Positions 13,110 through 23,804 of a stretch of 64,000 nucleotides of DNA are shown here, one piece after another. The stretch is from the NCBI GenBank assembly GCA_039619475.1, contig CM077116.1:19589443-19653442 (forward strand), written 5' to 3'. The position numbers and the translations under genes are program-made. This DNA is from Icerya purchasi (taxonomy: Eukaryota; Arthropoda; Insecta; Hemiptera; Monophlebidae). The notes under the pieces were generated by a model that did no database searches, was not told where the DNA came from, and saw only the letters and a list, made by a program, of their open reading frames with translations. Position 1 is the first letter of the stretch. The number at the start of each line of letters is the position of its first letter.

Positions 13110-13300
13110 AAATCGTTGCTACAAAAGTGATCTAAAAGTACCAAACTTTATGGCCTGTCAAAAAATACAGGAGGTGTTTTCTTTGCCAGTACTGACTCGC
13201 CTACTTACGAGCTGTTCAAATGGTTAGCCAAAAAACTCGCACCATTTGTAGGTGGTACTGCATCTATCGTCAAGGACTCATATCACTGCAATTGAACAAC
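13110..13300 (+). pseudogene. Penelope-like element reverse transcriptase fragment
   Basis: Two frames carry consecutive Penelope RT motifs. KVPNFMAC near 13127-13160 is a decayed form of the K.YGLPKIHK-type block, and then STDSPTYELFKW and LAKKLAPFVGG with SIVKDSYHC (13182-13293) form the conserved block that follows it in Penelope-like elements. A frameshift separates them, and nothing of the GIY-YIG endonuclease is seen here. Confidence 0.65.
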
Positions 13301-13494
13301 TAACAATGGGTGAGTTTTCATGTGATATCACTATTCACCAGCATACCCACAATAAACAAGATCTTAATTGTAGAAAATTGCAAGAAATTAATCGATTAGG
13401 AAAATGCAAGCATTCTAAGTGCAGAAAGTAAGACCTCCAAACGACTTATCGGAGAACCCAAACGATGGAGGACGTCTTGTAAAAATTTAAAAGG

Positions 13495-15685
13495 TTTATC
13501 CAGGCGCAGAATGCGGGAGTGACCATAGATTACTAGTCATGAAATTATGTGGAAAAATAAAAGTCCCAGCAGCGAGATTATGCGCACAGCAGAAAATGGC
13601 AATCACAAATAAAACCGAATTTGTACAAGAATTCCAAAACATTGTCGCAGATACAGATATTACAAAGAAGCCCCCAAATGAACAATGGAAGTGGTTTAAA
13701 GCGTGTGTAACGCGTGCATGTCGAAAATCTGGAAAAGTACAATTCCCGATTACGCCACGAAAACCATAGCTGTCAGAAGGTACACTGAAACTTATCGAAG
13801 AATGGAGAAATATGATAATGGAAGGCCCCAGGATAGAAGAGCAATTCAATAGGATTAACAAGAAGATAAAAAGGAGCTGCAGGAAAGACAAGAACAGATT
13901 TATTACCACAATATGTGAGGAGATACAAAAACATGAAGAAAAAAATGAACCTAGAAATCTCTACAAGAAAGTCAAATTTCTGAGCAGAGAATTTAGACCA
14001 AAAAAATTGGGCAATGGAGAACAAACAAGGACAACTGAAAACAGGCCGCAGTGAAATAATTGAAATCTGGAGAGAGTATTGTAAGGATTTATATGATCAT
14101 GAAGACATGAACGAAGAGGCAATAAATTTAGATGCAGAATTAGAGCCGGAAATCCTAAAGATAGAAGTAGAAGACGCCATACGGTTATTAAAGAATAACA
14201 AGTCAGTTGGTATAGATAGAATTCCGGCGGAGTTCATAAAACTGATAGGGCAGTCAGGAATTGATATAATGCATTCATTATGTAATACGATATGGAAAAC
14301 TGGGAAGTGGCCAGAAGAATGGTGTAGATTCATATACGTACCACTGTTCAAGAAAGGGAAGAGAACGCAATGTAAAAATTATAGAACGATTTCCCTTATC
14401 CCACATGCAAGTGAAGTAATGTTACATATAATTAATAGACGTTTATATGGACTAATGAGCTGTCAAATTGCGAACGAACAAGCGGGATTCATGAAAGGAC
14501 GTGGTACGCGAGAACAAATATTGAATTTAAGATTGATGATAGAAAAGACTCGCGAATATGAAATACCATTAATTCTCTGTTTTGTCGATTTTAACAAGGC
14601 GTTCGATAATGTTATATGGAGCAAGTTATGGTCTGTGCTCATACAAATGGGAGCACCCAAACACATGGTTAACCTAATACGGAATTTATATGAAAATAAC
14701 GGTAACATCGTTAGGATAGACCGTAATCTACAAACGAAGGAATTTAATACAAAAAAGGGAGTCCGACAAGGATGCATTTTATCGCCCATTTTATTTAATC
14801 TGTATTCCGAACATGTCATGAGAATTGTTATTGAGCAATGGACGGGCGGTATATTAATGGGAGGAAGAAAAATCTCAAATCTGCGATATGCAGATGACAC
14901 GACGCTAGTCGCTGCCGACATGAAGGAAATGGAAGAACTACTGAAGAAGTTAGTGGATATTAGCATTTCATATGGCTTGAGCATAAACCAAACCAAAACA
15001 AAAGTTATGGTAATAGACAGAGGGAACACAATACCATTAAATGGGAGAGTGGTTTCCGGGTATGAAACGGTAGACAGCTTCGTATATCTCGGATCTCTGA
15101 TAGAAAGTAATAGTAGCTCAGAAGAGGAAGTGAAACGTCGTATACAAATTGCCCGTGGCGCTATGTCCAGACTGAATAAGATATGGAAAGATGGTTCTGT
15201 AACGAAAAATACAAAAGTGAAGTTGGTCAACACACTGATTTTCTCGATCTTACTGTACGCGGCAGAAACTTGGACACTGAAAAAGGCAACTATAAGACGA
15301 GTAGATAGTTTCCAGATGTGGTGTTGGCGAAGAGTTCTTAAAATACCCTGGACGGAAAAATGAACTAATACATCCGTAATAGAAGAAATCGGGACTGCGC
15401 AACGATTATCCAGTATTGTACTCAGCCGTAAGATGAAATTTTTTGGACACCTTATGCGCAGAGAAAATGGAATGGAGCGCTGGCTGATACAGGCGAAAGT
15501 GGAAGGCAAAAGATCCAGAGGTCGACCACCAGCGCGATGGACCAATGCGATACAGGATGTAACGGGTCTGAGCTTACAGATGAAAGCAGAGAATCGCGAG
15601 CAATGGCGAAAAATAATTAAATCGGCGTCGCCATGATCACGACACCCCTCTGGGGTTTTCGACCAAATGATGATGATAAAACAAG
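13495..15685 (+). mobile_element. RTE-clade LINE, 5'-truncated
   Basis: It begins inside the endonuclease (just before the block that in this clade ends in SDHHLL; here decayed at 13510-13535) and runs through RT to a short tail ending in TGATGATGATAAAA at 15666-15680. RTE elements typically end in short tandem repeats such as this rather than a poly(A) tail. It sits inside the hAT at 12639-20907. Confidence 0.83.
13539..15636 (+). pseudogene. RTE ORF2: linker, reverse transcriptase and C-terminal domain
   Basis: Three frame segments. 13539-14054 is the linker after the endonuclease, with a stop at 13767-13769 and a frameshift near 14014-14054. 14014-15363 is the RT: KSVGIDRIPAEFIKL, FKKGKRTQCKNYRTISLI, EQAGFMKGRGTREQILNLR, FVDFNKAFDNV, GVRQGCILSPILFNLYSE and the active site LRYADDTTLVA at about residues 290-300. 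A single in-frame TGA at 15361-15363 (an Arg CGA in related elements would explain it as a CpG change) separates the conserved C-terminal part, 15364-15636, with KMKFFGHLMRRENGMERWLI and GKRSRGRPPARWTNAI. Close to intact but not functional. Confidence 0.87.
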
Positions 15686-15907
15686 CTGCTTGCGTGGTTT
15701 TCTGGATAAAAAGAATTATGTGCTGAAAGGTGCATATTCGCACGTATGAATATGCTTAAATTAATAATTACCGTAAGAGAATCGAAAGATGAAACTTAAA
15801 ACTTTTGATTTACAAATTTAAATATCGGAACGATTATACATATTTTTTTCTTTTTTGTGGGCGCGCCAGCGGCATTGACCCAACAACAAGAAAACTAAGC
15901 TAAGAAA

Positions 15908-16822
15908 TTAAATAACTAAGCGGTCCGAAATGGACGCAACAAAGGACAGCAGTGTGGACACCACAAAAGATGAAGGAAAGGAGAGGATAAAGGAAGAATT
16001 ATAGGGAGTAGGGAGACCTAACGACAGCAGTTGACTGTATAAAAGGCAGCGTTCGTTACGAAGAGCAGGACACTCGAAGAAAATATGATCAGCATCACAT
16101 GTACGAGGAGGATCACAATCGTGAAGAGAACAATAAGGAAAAGGCGACAAAGCAAATCGAAAGCGAGAGGAGGGGAGGAGAGAATGATTGATCCGGAGAC
16201 GAATTAAGGAGACAATAGAAGAGCGACGACCGAAAGGAGTAGAATGGAACCAAGACATGGAACGAGGAATCGGCTGAATAAAACGGTAATGCGAATGACG
16301 ATTAGAAAATAGGGAGGGATAAATATCCCGCCAAAGTCTGGCGTGATTGGAGGTGGATAAGGAAAGGATATCTGAAGAAGGGAAATGGTTGAGGAATGAA
16401 TCAAGGCGACCAGCAGAACGAGCCAAAGAATCGGCTGCGTCATTGCCATCAATTCCGGAGTGACTGGGGCCCCTTAAAAAATCAATAAGAATAGAACGGG
16501 AAGACTGCAGAGTGGAGGTAAGAGAACGAATTGAGAGAATAATACTATCAGAGGAATGTGAAGGAGGAGAGGATAGGGCTTGAAGGGAGCCCTTAGAGTC
16601 CGAAATAACGTGGAATTGGGAAAGATCGCTTAAAGAGGAAATAAAAGAGATAGCCTGAAGGATGGCGATCGACTCGGCAGAAAAAATAGAGCAGAAGGAA
16701 GGAAGCCGGAAGGACTCAGAATACCGAAGCGACGGAGCAGTAAACGCACCACCCACGCCGTCCTCGCTCCAGGAACCATCAGTATAGATCAATACATGAG
16801 CAGGAAAAGAGGAATTCAACAA
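15908..16822 (-). pseudogene. RNase H and zinc-knuckle C-terminus of I-type LINE
   Basis: 304 residues. RNase H residues are visible in order: IYTDGSWSEDGVGG (first Asp, about residue 14), SAESIAILQA (Glu, about 49-58), VISDSKGSLQAL (second Asp, about 72-83) and GPSHSGIDGNDAADSLAR (last Asp, about 117-134). The C-terminal R.R.NHS … CSLHDC…CDADHIFFEC segment (about 207-252) is the metal-binding tail usual after RNase H in I/R1-type LINEs. It is in a different frame from the RT upstream; the shift lies at 16816-16822. Confidence 0.85.
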
Positions 16823-18453
16823 ATGAATAAATTCATTGTTGACTGCACCGCGAGAGGAGGAATTGGCTCGAAGTGGGAGAGAGGAAAATTTGATAGGCTA
16901 CCACAGGCTATTGAAGTCATGAAAGAAGTACGGGAGAGTGTTGTAGGAGAGGACAACAGGAGAAAAATTAGAAAGACGGGGGTAGCAATGAGCGACAGAA
17001 TCGGGATTTTATGAGGAGAAAAACGCCAGCGGTTTTTAATATATAGATCGGAGGAAATAAGTTTGGACGAGGAGATGGGAAGCCACTTAATTAAGAAGCG
17101 ATACCCAAGCTGAGAACGGCGAATAAACAGTGGTTGGGTAACCGACTCTGATAGAACTGCGGAAATGGGGGAGGATTTCAAGGCTCCAATGCACAAACGA
17201 AGGCAGGAGTTCTGGATCGCGTCAAGTTTAGAGAGGAGAGACTTGGAAGAATTACCGTAAATAAAGGAACAATAGTCGAGCTTGGACCGGATGATGGCTT
17301 TGAAAATAATTCGAAGAATAAACGGATCGCCTCCCCATCTGAGGAGAGAAAGAGATTTAAGGAGATTAAGTCTTTTAAGACAGGATTTATAGAGAAAATT
17401 AATGTGCTCATGGAATGTGAAGCGGCTATTTAAAAAAAGGCCAAGATAGCATATGGAATTGACAACGGGGATAGTAATACCAGATACGGTGATGCGAGTT
17501 AGAGCTCGGTTAAAGGGGCGGAGAGAAAAAATGATACAAGACGACTTAGTAGGAGAAAGGGAAAGGTGAAGACGAGAAAGAGAATTATTACGAATGGGCA
17601 GCGAATTATTCAACTCATCAATAGCGGCGGACAGATTGTCACAGGTGGAATAGACCAAAATGTCGTCAACGAAGAGGAGGGAGGAAGAAGAAATAGGAAG
17701 AGAGTCGATATCAAAAGAGTAGATATTAAAAAGTGTAGGACTCAGACAGGAACCCTGTGGGAGCCCACGATAAACGCATCTGGAGGAGGAAAGGGAGGGA
17801 GAAGAAATAAAAAGAGTTCTGTTCTGGAAGAGGTTGATTATGAGAATGACGACGACGGGAGGGAGGTTAAGAGAAAATAGTTTGGAACCCAAAGAGGGAA
17901 GATGCACATTATCAAAGGCAGCAGAGACGACCACAAAGGAGGCAATGGTGAATTTTTTAGTTAGGAAAGACTTATAGACATCTGAAAGGAAATAACTAAT
18001 ACAATCAACCGGTCCAAGCCCAGGGCGAAAACCAAACATATTAGAAGGGACTAGATTATTGTGCTCCAGCCACCACACGAGACGATTGTTAATTAAACCC
18101 TCAAAAAGTTTACGCAGACAAGAAGCCAGGTAAATGGGACGGAAAGAACACTGATTTCTTTTAGGAATAGGAATAACAATAAAGTCGTTCCAGGGTTTTG
18201 GAGTAGAACCAGAAAGGAGAAAAGAATTAAAAATATGAAGAAGGAAAAGCAGCGCAGCAGGAGAGAAATTTTTAAGAATAAGGAACGAGAAACCGTCCCG
18301 GCCAGGAGCAGACAAGGTGGATTTATTAAGAATGAATGAAAGCTCATCGTAACGGAATGGAGAAGACAGGAAGTGAGGCTCAGAGTCGACAGGAAGAGAA
18401 GGAAGAACAGTTTCTTCAAAAGAGGGGACATAGGCGGAAGCAATAGAATCCAA
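16816..18453 (-). pseudogene. Reverse transcriptase of I-type LINE
   Basis: 545 residues. Blocks: SAPGRDGFSFLILK (about 47-60), PIPKRNQCSFRPIYLASCLRK (about 94-114), NMFGFRPGLGPVDCISYF, FVVVSAAFDNVHLPSL (a degenerate first catalytic block: the usual Asp of the D.(K/S)AFD type is replaced), YRGLPQGSCLSPTLFNIYS and LLFVDDILVYS, where FVDD replaces the common FADD. It then runs through the thumb region and loses frame just before RNase H. The missing first catalytic Asp suggests a copy inactive for a long time. Confidence 0.85.
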
Positions 18454-18503
18454 GAAGGACTCCAGCTGGTGTTTGGAAGGGTTATATTACACACCATGAA
18501 CAT

Positions 18504-18762
18504 TTTCTAAAGCGATGTGCCTTCGCATGTTTAGTGAGTTCACGCACACGATCATAGCACACATAATGAATGGAACGGGCACAATTATGTGTGGTGTTTG
18601 TGTGTTCATGTATAAAAATCTCGTTTATAAAAATACCTTTCAGGTAAAATAAAAACATCTCGCGTGTAAAACTAGTTTAATCGTCAACATTTCGTTTCGC
18701 TTAGGCGTGCCAAAAAAAGTTTCGCTTAAAAAATCAGATTTTAAGTTGAACGACGTTCTCGT

Positions 18763-18766
<4 letters not shown>
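18504..18766. other. hAT interior, no gene seen
   Basis: About 260 bp between two inserted LINEs, presumably part of the host hAT. I can assign nothing in it. Confidence 0.35.
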
Positions 18767-18810
<44 letters not shown>

Positions 18811-19709
18811 GCCCGAACAGAACAGTTCATTTGGCCAGCAAACTACGACACGACTAGATATTAAAAAATACTAATAATAGAAAATTCAGGAAGAGAAATT
18901 TCATTCATTCTACATTATGGCCGCAACTGCTGGCAGTGCCCACAATGCTCAATGAAACAAAACAGAAACAAACAAGATTTTTCCATTCTGGAAAAAGGAG
19001 CAAAAGAAAAAATAGATAAGTAGATAAATATTTCTATCTCACATTATGACCACAGTTGCCTGGCAATGCTCACAATGCATTATGAGAAAAAGGAGGTAGT
19101 CACAGCCACACTGGACAAAGACTACAATAATGTAAGAAAAAAAAATAAGTAAAATAATGGAGAGAAAAGAAAAAAAAGAAAAGAAAAAAAAAAAAATCAA
19201 ACAACAATCCTGTTTCTTTCAATAAACCTAAAAAGGACAAATAAAATTTTATCACTGGAACAGAGAAGATGAAAAACACACAATGGAGAATAAACACCAC
19301 AGGACATGAGGTCCTTAGAAAACGCAAGTCTCGCGTCATCGAACTGGGTGCAATTAAATAACAAGTGATTAATGTCTTCTCTAAAATTTTGTCGACAATA
19401 GATATTACAACCGGTGCAGTGCCCAGTGTTTGAAAAATTTAAACCCAATCGGCAATGGCCGGAGCGGAGCCTACACACAACGGTCACAAACCTACGGGTC
19501 AAACTAACTGGGACACTAATGCGGTAAAACCAAGGTATGGACGGCAAAGATGGTTGGACCATATAAAAATATTTACCAGGTCCTTGCTCTCTACAAATAA
19601 GACTTATCCAATCCGCATGATTATTTCTTTTGGCTTTATCTAGAAGATCGAAGGATGGGATAAATGGAAACTTAATACCTGAAAACTTCAGATTTATTCG
19701 ATTGCGCAT
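18767..19709 (-). mobile_element. 3' end of a second I/R1-type LINE with 43-nt poly(A)
   Basis: An uninterrupted T run (18767-18809, 43 nt) is the poly(A) tail of a minus-strand insertion. Bases 18810-19199 are its 3' UTR, and 19197-19709 encodes the last 170 residues of the ORF: PWFYRISVPVSLTRRFVT, CRLRSGHCRLG, then C..C….C and EDINHLLFNCTQF. That is the RNase H-distal zinc-binding tail. The long pure tail suggests a more recent insertion than most others here, though the ORF is only a C-terminal stub. Confidence 0.8.
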
Positions 19710-19729
19710 GTAAAGGGGAGGGGGTTATG

Positions 19730-20734
19730 TTCAGTGGCAGTTGTTGGATTGTGGCAACGGAGCAATCGCCCCACCGAAAAATATTCGATAATTTAATTTT
19801 TATATCTGCATTAATAAAAGATGAAAGTTAATAATAAATACAATTTTATAGAAGTGCCTACAGAAGTGATCAAAATTGTGAACTCTATTAAAGGTAAAAC
19901 TTTACAAACTCGGTTGTTTCGAAAAACTTGTGAAGACATGGGTTCGCTTCACGAAAATCTTTATCATACAGAGGTCAGGTGGCTTTCGAAAGGAAAGGTA
20001 CTGACACGAGTTCTGGAACTGAAAGCAGAATCGTTGATGTACTTACAAGATGCTAAATCTGAATATGTGAATCTTTCTTCTGATCCTGTTTGGCTATTAA
20101 AATTGGCATACCTTGCCGATATATTTGACTATCTGAACATTTTAAACAAGAAGCAAAGGATAAAATCAGTGGGTTCGTTAAAAAAATTCGTTTATGGATA
20201 ACTTCCATGAAGAAAAATGTGTTTGAGTCATTTCCTTGTGTTGAACAGATTATTGAAGAGATCCCAAGTGATCAGTCAGTGAAAATTGACTTTGAAACTT
20301 TTAATATGATTGTAGGATTGCAAAATTTGAAGGACCAACTATTATCTGAAAATGACGATGAACAAAGATGGATCCTTAATCCTTTTATGGAAAAGCTGTT
20401 AAAACTAGCTAAACTTACTACAACGATGAAAGAAAAACTCATAGATCTTGCGTTTGACGGGATGCTTAAAATGGAATTTAATTCACAAAACATTGACGAA
20501 TTCTGTGTGAGACGAAAAGAAGAATACCCAGAACTTGCTAGGGAAGCTCTGAGGTTAATAGTACCATTTGCGACATCCTACATGTGTGAATTAACGTTCT
20601 CATCAATGGTACATTTAAAAAATAAATACAGAAATAGAATGGAATTAGAAAAGGACTTAATCGTTTGCGTATCAAAAATACAACCACGTTTTAACAAATT
20701 AGTAAAAGAAAAACAGAAACACCCATCCCACTAA
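19730..20734 (+). pseudogene. hAT transposase, ZBED5/SCAND3-like, C-terminal half
   Basis: Two frame segments. 19821-20201 carries ENLYHTEVRWLSKGKVLTRV (about residues 47-67), a hallmark of the ZBED5/GTF2IRD2/SCAND3 branch of hAT proteins, and LAYLADIFDYLNILNKK. After a frameshift near 20202-20206, 20207-20734 carries FCVRRKEEYPELAREALRL, then the dimerisation region IVPFATSYMCELTFSSM and IQPRFNKLVKEKQKH. The N-terminal zinc finger and first half are absent, replaced by the LINE insertions upstream. This is the original gene of the 12639-20907 element. Confidence 0.85.
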
Positions 20735-21029
20735 TAATTAATTAATGATAAGTAACTAAAAACATTTCATACTTGATTTTGTGTTGTTTTTAATTTTTAA
20801 TAAATCATTCAATTTTATTCGTGTTTTTTTTTCAATTTATTTATAATCGGCGACCCCCTTATGTTTCGTTCGCGACCCCCCAGGGGGTCGCAATTTGAAA
20901 GACACTGCTCTACTGCATAATGACGCAAAGAAAAAAGTGAAGAGATTTGTTGTGGTTGCTTATTCCTATTTATTCCGCAATTGTAAGTGAGAATATTGTT
21001 TTGTGCTTCATATTGATACGGATTCAGTA

Positions 21030-22227
21030 ATTGCAGTGCTATCGTTTAGCAATGTCCGAGGTAGAAAATATTCTCCGAAGTGTCATTAATTCACGATCTT
21101 TCGGACATCGTTCATTTTAGCAGTCGCTTTGCCTTGTCAAGAACGCTTACTCGGCCAAAACCAAAAAATTTTTTGATACAACTGCTGTTAATACTGGTGA
21201 CAAAGGAGAGACTTGTGTTCGCTTGGAACGGTTCCTCAACCGCAATTTATTACATTTGGCGTGTCGTCACCATATGTTTGAAATGATTGTAAGAACTGTT
21301 TTCAAACTGAAAATGCCTCGCAATTCTGGTCCAAATGTTGCTATTTTTAAAGAATTCCAAAACAAGTGGTCAAAGATGAATAAAGAAAATTTTCGCTCAG
21401 CATTAATAGAAGAAGAAATGAAATCAGTATTTAACGACGACGGAAAATCCCAATTGATTACATTCCTACAGCATACACTTGCTACACATCAGCCTCGTGA
21501 CGATTACCAAGAATTTTTAGAATTATGCTTAGTATTTCTAGGAGAAACTCCAAATAATTTTTCATTTCGATATCCATGCACCATGCAAGGTGGATGTCTG
21601 AATACACTCCTTGAAAATGTATTTATTTCGCTATGAATTTAAGTTGAAAACTTCAGAAGCGAAAGGTTTAGCTGGTATTTGTATTTTTATTGTGACAACT
21701 TATGTGGAAGCGTGATTTTCAGCTCCGGTTACTATAAAAGCACCAAATTCAGATTTTAATTTTCTAAAAAAACTGAATTCTTACGAAAAAATAGACGAAG
21801 AAGTTTCAAATGTGGCTGTAAATTAATTTATTCGCCATTTATGGTATCCACCTCCGGAAGCAATTGGCTTCGCTTTCTTTGATAATGATGTCATGAGATA
21901 AAAGAAAGAATGTACAAAAATCTGGATCTCGACGCAACAAAAGATGACGACATGAGCCGATTGCAGATTAAATTTTCGGACGTGGAAAATTTATGCCAAC
22001 GAGATCTAGATCAATTCGTTAATTCGCTAACGAAGAACTTTTTTGAGAGATTTCGCATTAACACTGATTTTCTTCTCAGAAGTCCATGTAAATGGGAGCA
22101 GGATGAATTAATCTCCAAAATGAAAGTGGTCAATGACGCAGCTGAACGCGACGTACAATTAATTGAACAATACAACAATAAACTGACTCGCAAAGAAGAT
22201 CAAAACCAGTATTTTTTTTTTTTTTAG
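21030..22227 (+). pseudogene. Transposase of the outer AGGGTGGCCC transposon
   Basis: Pieces: AYSAKTKKFFDTTAVNTGD (about 21143-21200, frame shared with what follows), ERFLNRNLLHLACRHHMFEM (21223 on), KMPRNSGPNVAIFKEFQNKW, HQPRDDYQEFLELCLVFLGE and FRYPCTMQGGC up to 21636. After a shift come FIVTTYVEA, SAPVTIKAPNSDFNFLKKLN, then NSLTKNFFERFRINTDFLL (about 22020-22080) to a stop at 22225. I know this as a transposon-encoded protein seen in many insect genomes, but cannot give a superfamily. At least three breaks. Its position next to the right TIR supports ownership by the outer element. Confidence 0.7.
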
Positions 22228-22720
22228 GATTGCCAGTCGAGGGCATTACCCAGCACAAAACCAGTACCTGCTTTACGTGATAGCGTAATATCGAAAAAAA
22301 AAAAATCAACGTTCATGTCTGGCATTAATACTCCACTTTCTTAGTCTATTCTGTGGCAAATTGTAAATGTGTTTTCAACAATTTTTTCATTCTTATCAAT
22401 AAATTATTCACCTGAGAAAGAAGGCTAAGAAAAAAATTGTGATATTTCAAGTATAGTCTCAACGTTTTAAGCCTGTAATGAGAGTTCCTGTTTTTTTGCG
22501 TAACACCCGCTAAACCACTCTGTCTAGTAACCAGCGGAAGTGTACCTTAGCGCGTGCGCTGAGTTGCGGTATTGGCGCTATCTTCTTCGCCATATCGGCA
22601 CTCTTAAAGTTGACCAAATTAGCTAAAATTTTAAAGCTATGATTTTTTCATATAAGAGAACAAGACTACCGGTTGGGAGATTAAAAATTTTAACCTTGAA
22701 AAATAAGGGCCACTCTAATA

Positions 22721-22739
22721 TATATATATATATATATAT
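22721..22739. repeat. (TA)n microsatellite
   Basis: A TA dinucleotide run that separates the right end of the outer transposon from the 3' end of the RTE remnant on the other side. RTE tails and TA-target transposons both favour such sequence. Confidence 0.9.
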
Positions 22740-23640
22740 CGTCCTACGTAAGGACGTGGTGACATCATGATGTGATCCGTGCTGTAATTTGTTTTTTTCT
22801 TTCTCAGTCTTCGGCCTTTCGAAATGCTGCCGACAGAGTAAATCCCGTCCGTACCTTTATCTGATCCGTCCAGTGTGTGACACATTTTCCCTTTAGGCGT
22901 TTACCATTCACTTTGCCTTGTAGTATTGTCCTTTCAATTGATTATATTCTTCTTGCTGCATGTCCAAAGTATCTATCCCGATTTCTGTTTATTTTTGTTA
23001 AGAGCCTAGTATCTCGATAATGGACCTATTACTTCGACGTGCTGTCCATAGTACTCGAAGCATTCTCCGATATATATCCATTTCAAAGGCATTTATACGA
23101 TTTGCGCCCGCTTTTTTAATGCACCAGGTTTCAGACGCATATGTTGCATGGGAAGATTATGGTATTGACCAACTTTAATTTTATGGCTTTCGTTATGCAG
23201 GAGTCTTTCCAAATTCTACTTAATTTTTTCATGGTAACTATTGCTGCTGCAATTCGCCTTCGTATTTCATCTTCGCAACCTCCTGCATTTGTTGTTATTG
23301 CACTGAGGTAGTTAAATTGATGTACTACTTGATAACCGTCAATTTTCTTAGTCTCCGGTTGATTACTTTTAGCTCTGTCAATAATCATCACTTTTGTTTT
23401 AAATTTTTTTACTTTAATATTATAATTTTCGCTTATGTCTTCCAGCTTTCTCATCATGTTTTGAAGTTCTTCTTTTAAGGGGGCTAGTAATATTATATCG
23501 TCAGCATATCGTAGATTAGTCATTTTATGACCTTCTATTGCCATGCCTCTTTCGCATCTATCGAGTACTTGAAGCATGATGCACTCACTATACTCGTACA
23601 TGTTAAACAAGATAGATGATATGATACTTGTCTAACTCCA
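22740..23640 (-). pseudogene. RTE-clade LINE remnant, minus strand
   Basis: The best piece (23131-23610, 160 residues) reads YSECIMLQVLDRCERGMAIEG at the start (a longer run is broken here), NLRYADDIILLAPLKEELQNM (active site at about residues 33-46), and RIAAAIVTMKKLSRIWKDS. Downstream, lower-coordinate translations recover RYFGHAARRI and NGKRLKGKC (about 22890-22990) and an end reading CACCACGTCCTTACGTAGGA at 22740-22760. GVRQ appears just upstream (near 23640) in another frame. Two or more frameshifts are present. Confidence 0.78.
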
Positions 23641-23654
23641 GCTTCGATTTTAAA

Positions 23655-23788
23655 AGGTCGTAACTTCTTGATATTGTGATAAGCCTTACAATATTCGTAT
23701 AATTTCTATATAGATTGCTAATGATCTCCAATCTACATAGAAATAATACAAATACTGTAAGGTTTACCAATATCAATTTACGACCTTT
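23655..23788. repeat. Imperfect inverted repeat inside the RTE remnant
   Basis: 23655-23718 (AAAAGGTCGTAACTTCTTGA… to TAGATTG) is repeated in reverse complement at about 23731-23788 with roughly 85-90% agreement by eye. The repeated stretch is itself RTE coding sequence (the NLYRNYTNIVRL region), so it is an inverted duplication of element DNA and not a MITE. Confidence 0.65.
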
Positions 23789-23804
23789 TATCAACTAAAC
23801 TGCA

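Larger units (their letters stand above)
15845..18503 (-). mobile_element. I-type LINE with RNase H, minus strand, 5'-truncated
   Basis: The 3' end is an interrupted T-rich run near 15845-15856 on the plus strand. RNase H and RT follow on the minus strand, and the copy ends near 18500 just upstream of the RT with no endonuclease. The coding strand is unusually Ser/Phe/Leu-rich and purine-poor compared with neighbouring elements. A shorter relative of the same family lies at 28472-28925. Confidence 0.82.
12639..20907 (+). mobile_element. hAT transposon (ZBED5/SCAND3-like) with exact 8-bp target duplication
   Basis: Ends: CAGTGCTTTTCAAACTTTTT at 12639 and, reversed, CAGTGTCTTTCAAATTGCGA at 20907. 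The duplicated 8-mer CTCTACTG sits at 12631-12638 and 20908-20915, with no mismatch. Both ends carry a subterminal GACCCCCC tract next to the TIR. The transposase remnant is at 19821-20734. The interior has been enlarged by a palindromic MITE, a Penelope-like fragment, an RTE element and two I-type LINEs, which explains its 8.3-kb length. Confidence 0.9.
12341..22718 (+). mobile_element. Outer TIR DNA transposon (AGGGTGGCCC ends), split by later insertions
   Basis: The left end (TAGGGTGGCCCTTA…, 12341 on) and the right end (reverse complement TAGAGTGGCCCTTA…, ending 22718) match over about 115-135 bp with small indels. Both contain CAACCGGTAG, TTGTTCTCTTAT, GAAAAAATCATA and TTTGGTCAACTTTAA. 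The ends abut TA-rich DNA, compatible with a TA target. Its own transposase is read at 21080-22227. Without the 8.3-kb hAT inserted at 12639 the element would be about 2.1 kb. I recognise the transposase as a family found in many insect and cnidarian repeats but cannot place it in a superfamily. Confidence 0.75.

Noticed and set aside
14463..15743. 426-codon ORF on the minus strand
   Set aside because: Exact antisense shadow of the RTE reverse transcriptase; its translation has no domain pattern while the plus strand has all RT motifs.
17566..17880. 104-codon Lys/Arg-rich ORF on the plus strand
   Set aside because: Antisense of the I-type LINE RT; the basic composition comes from the Ser/Phe-rich opposite strand.
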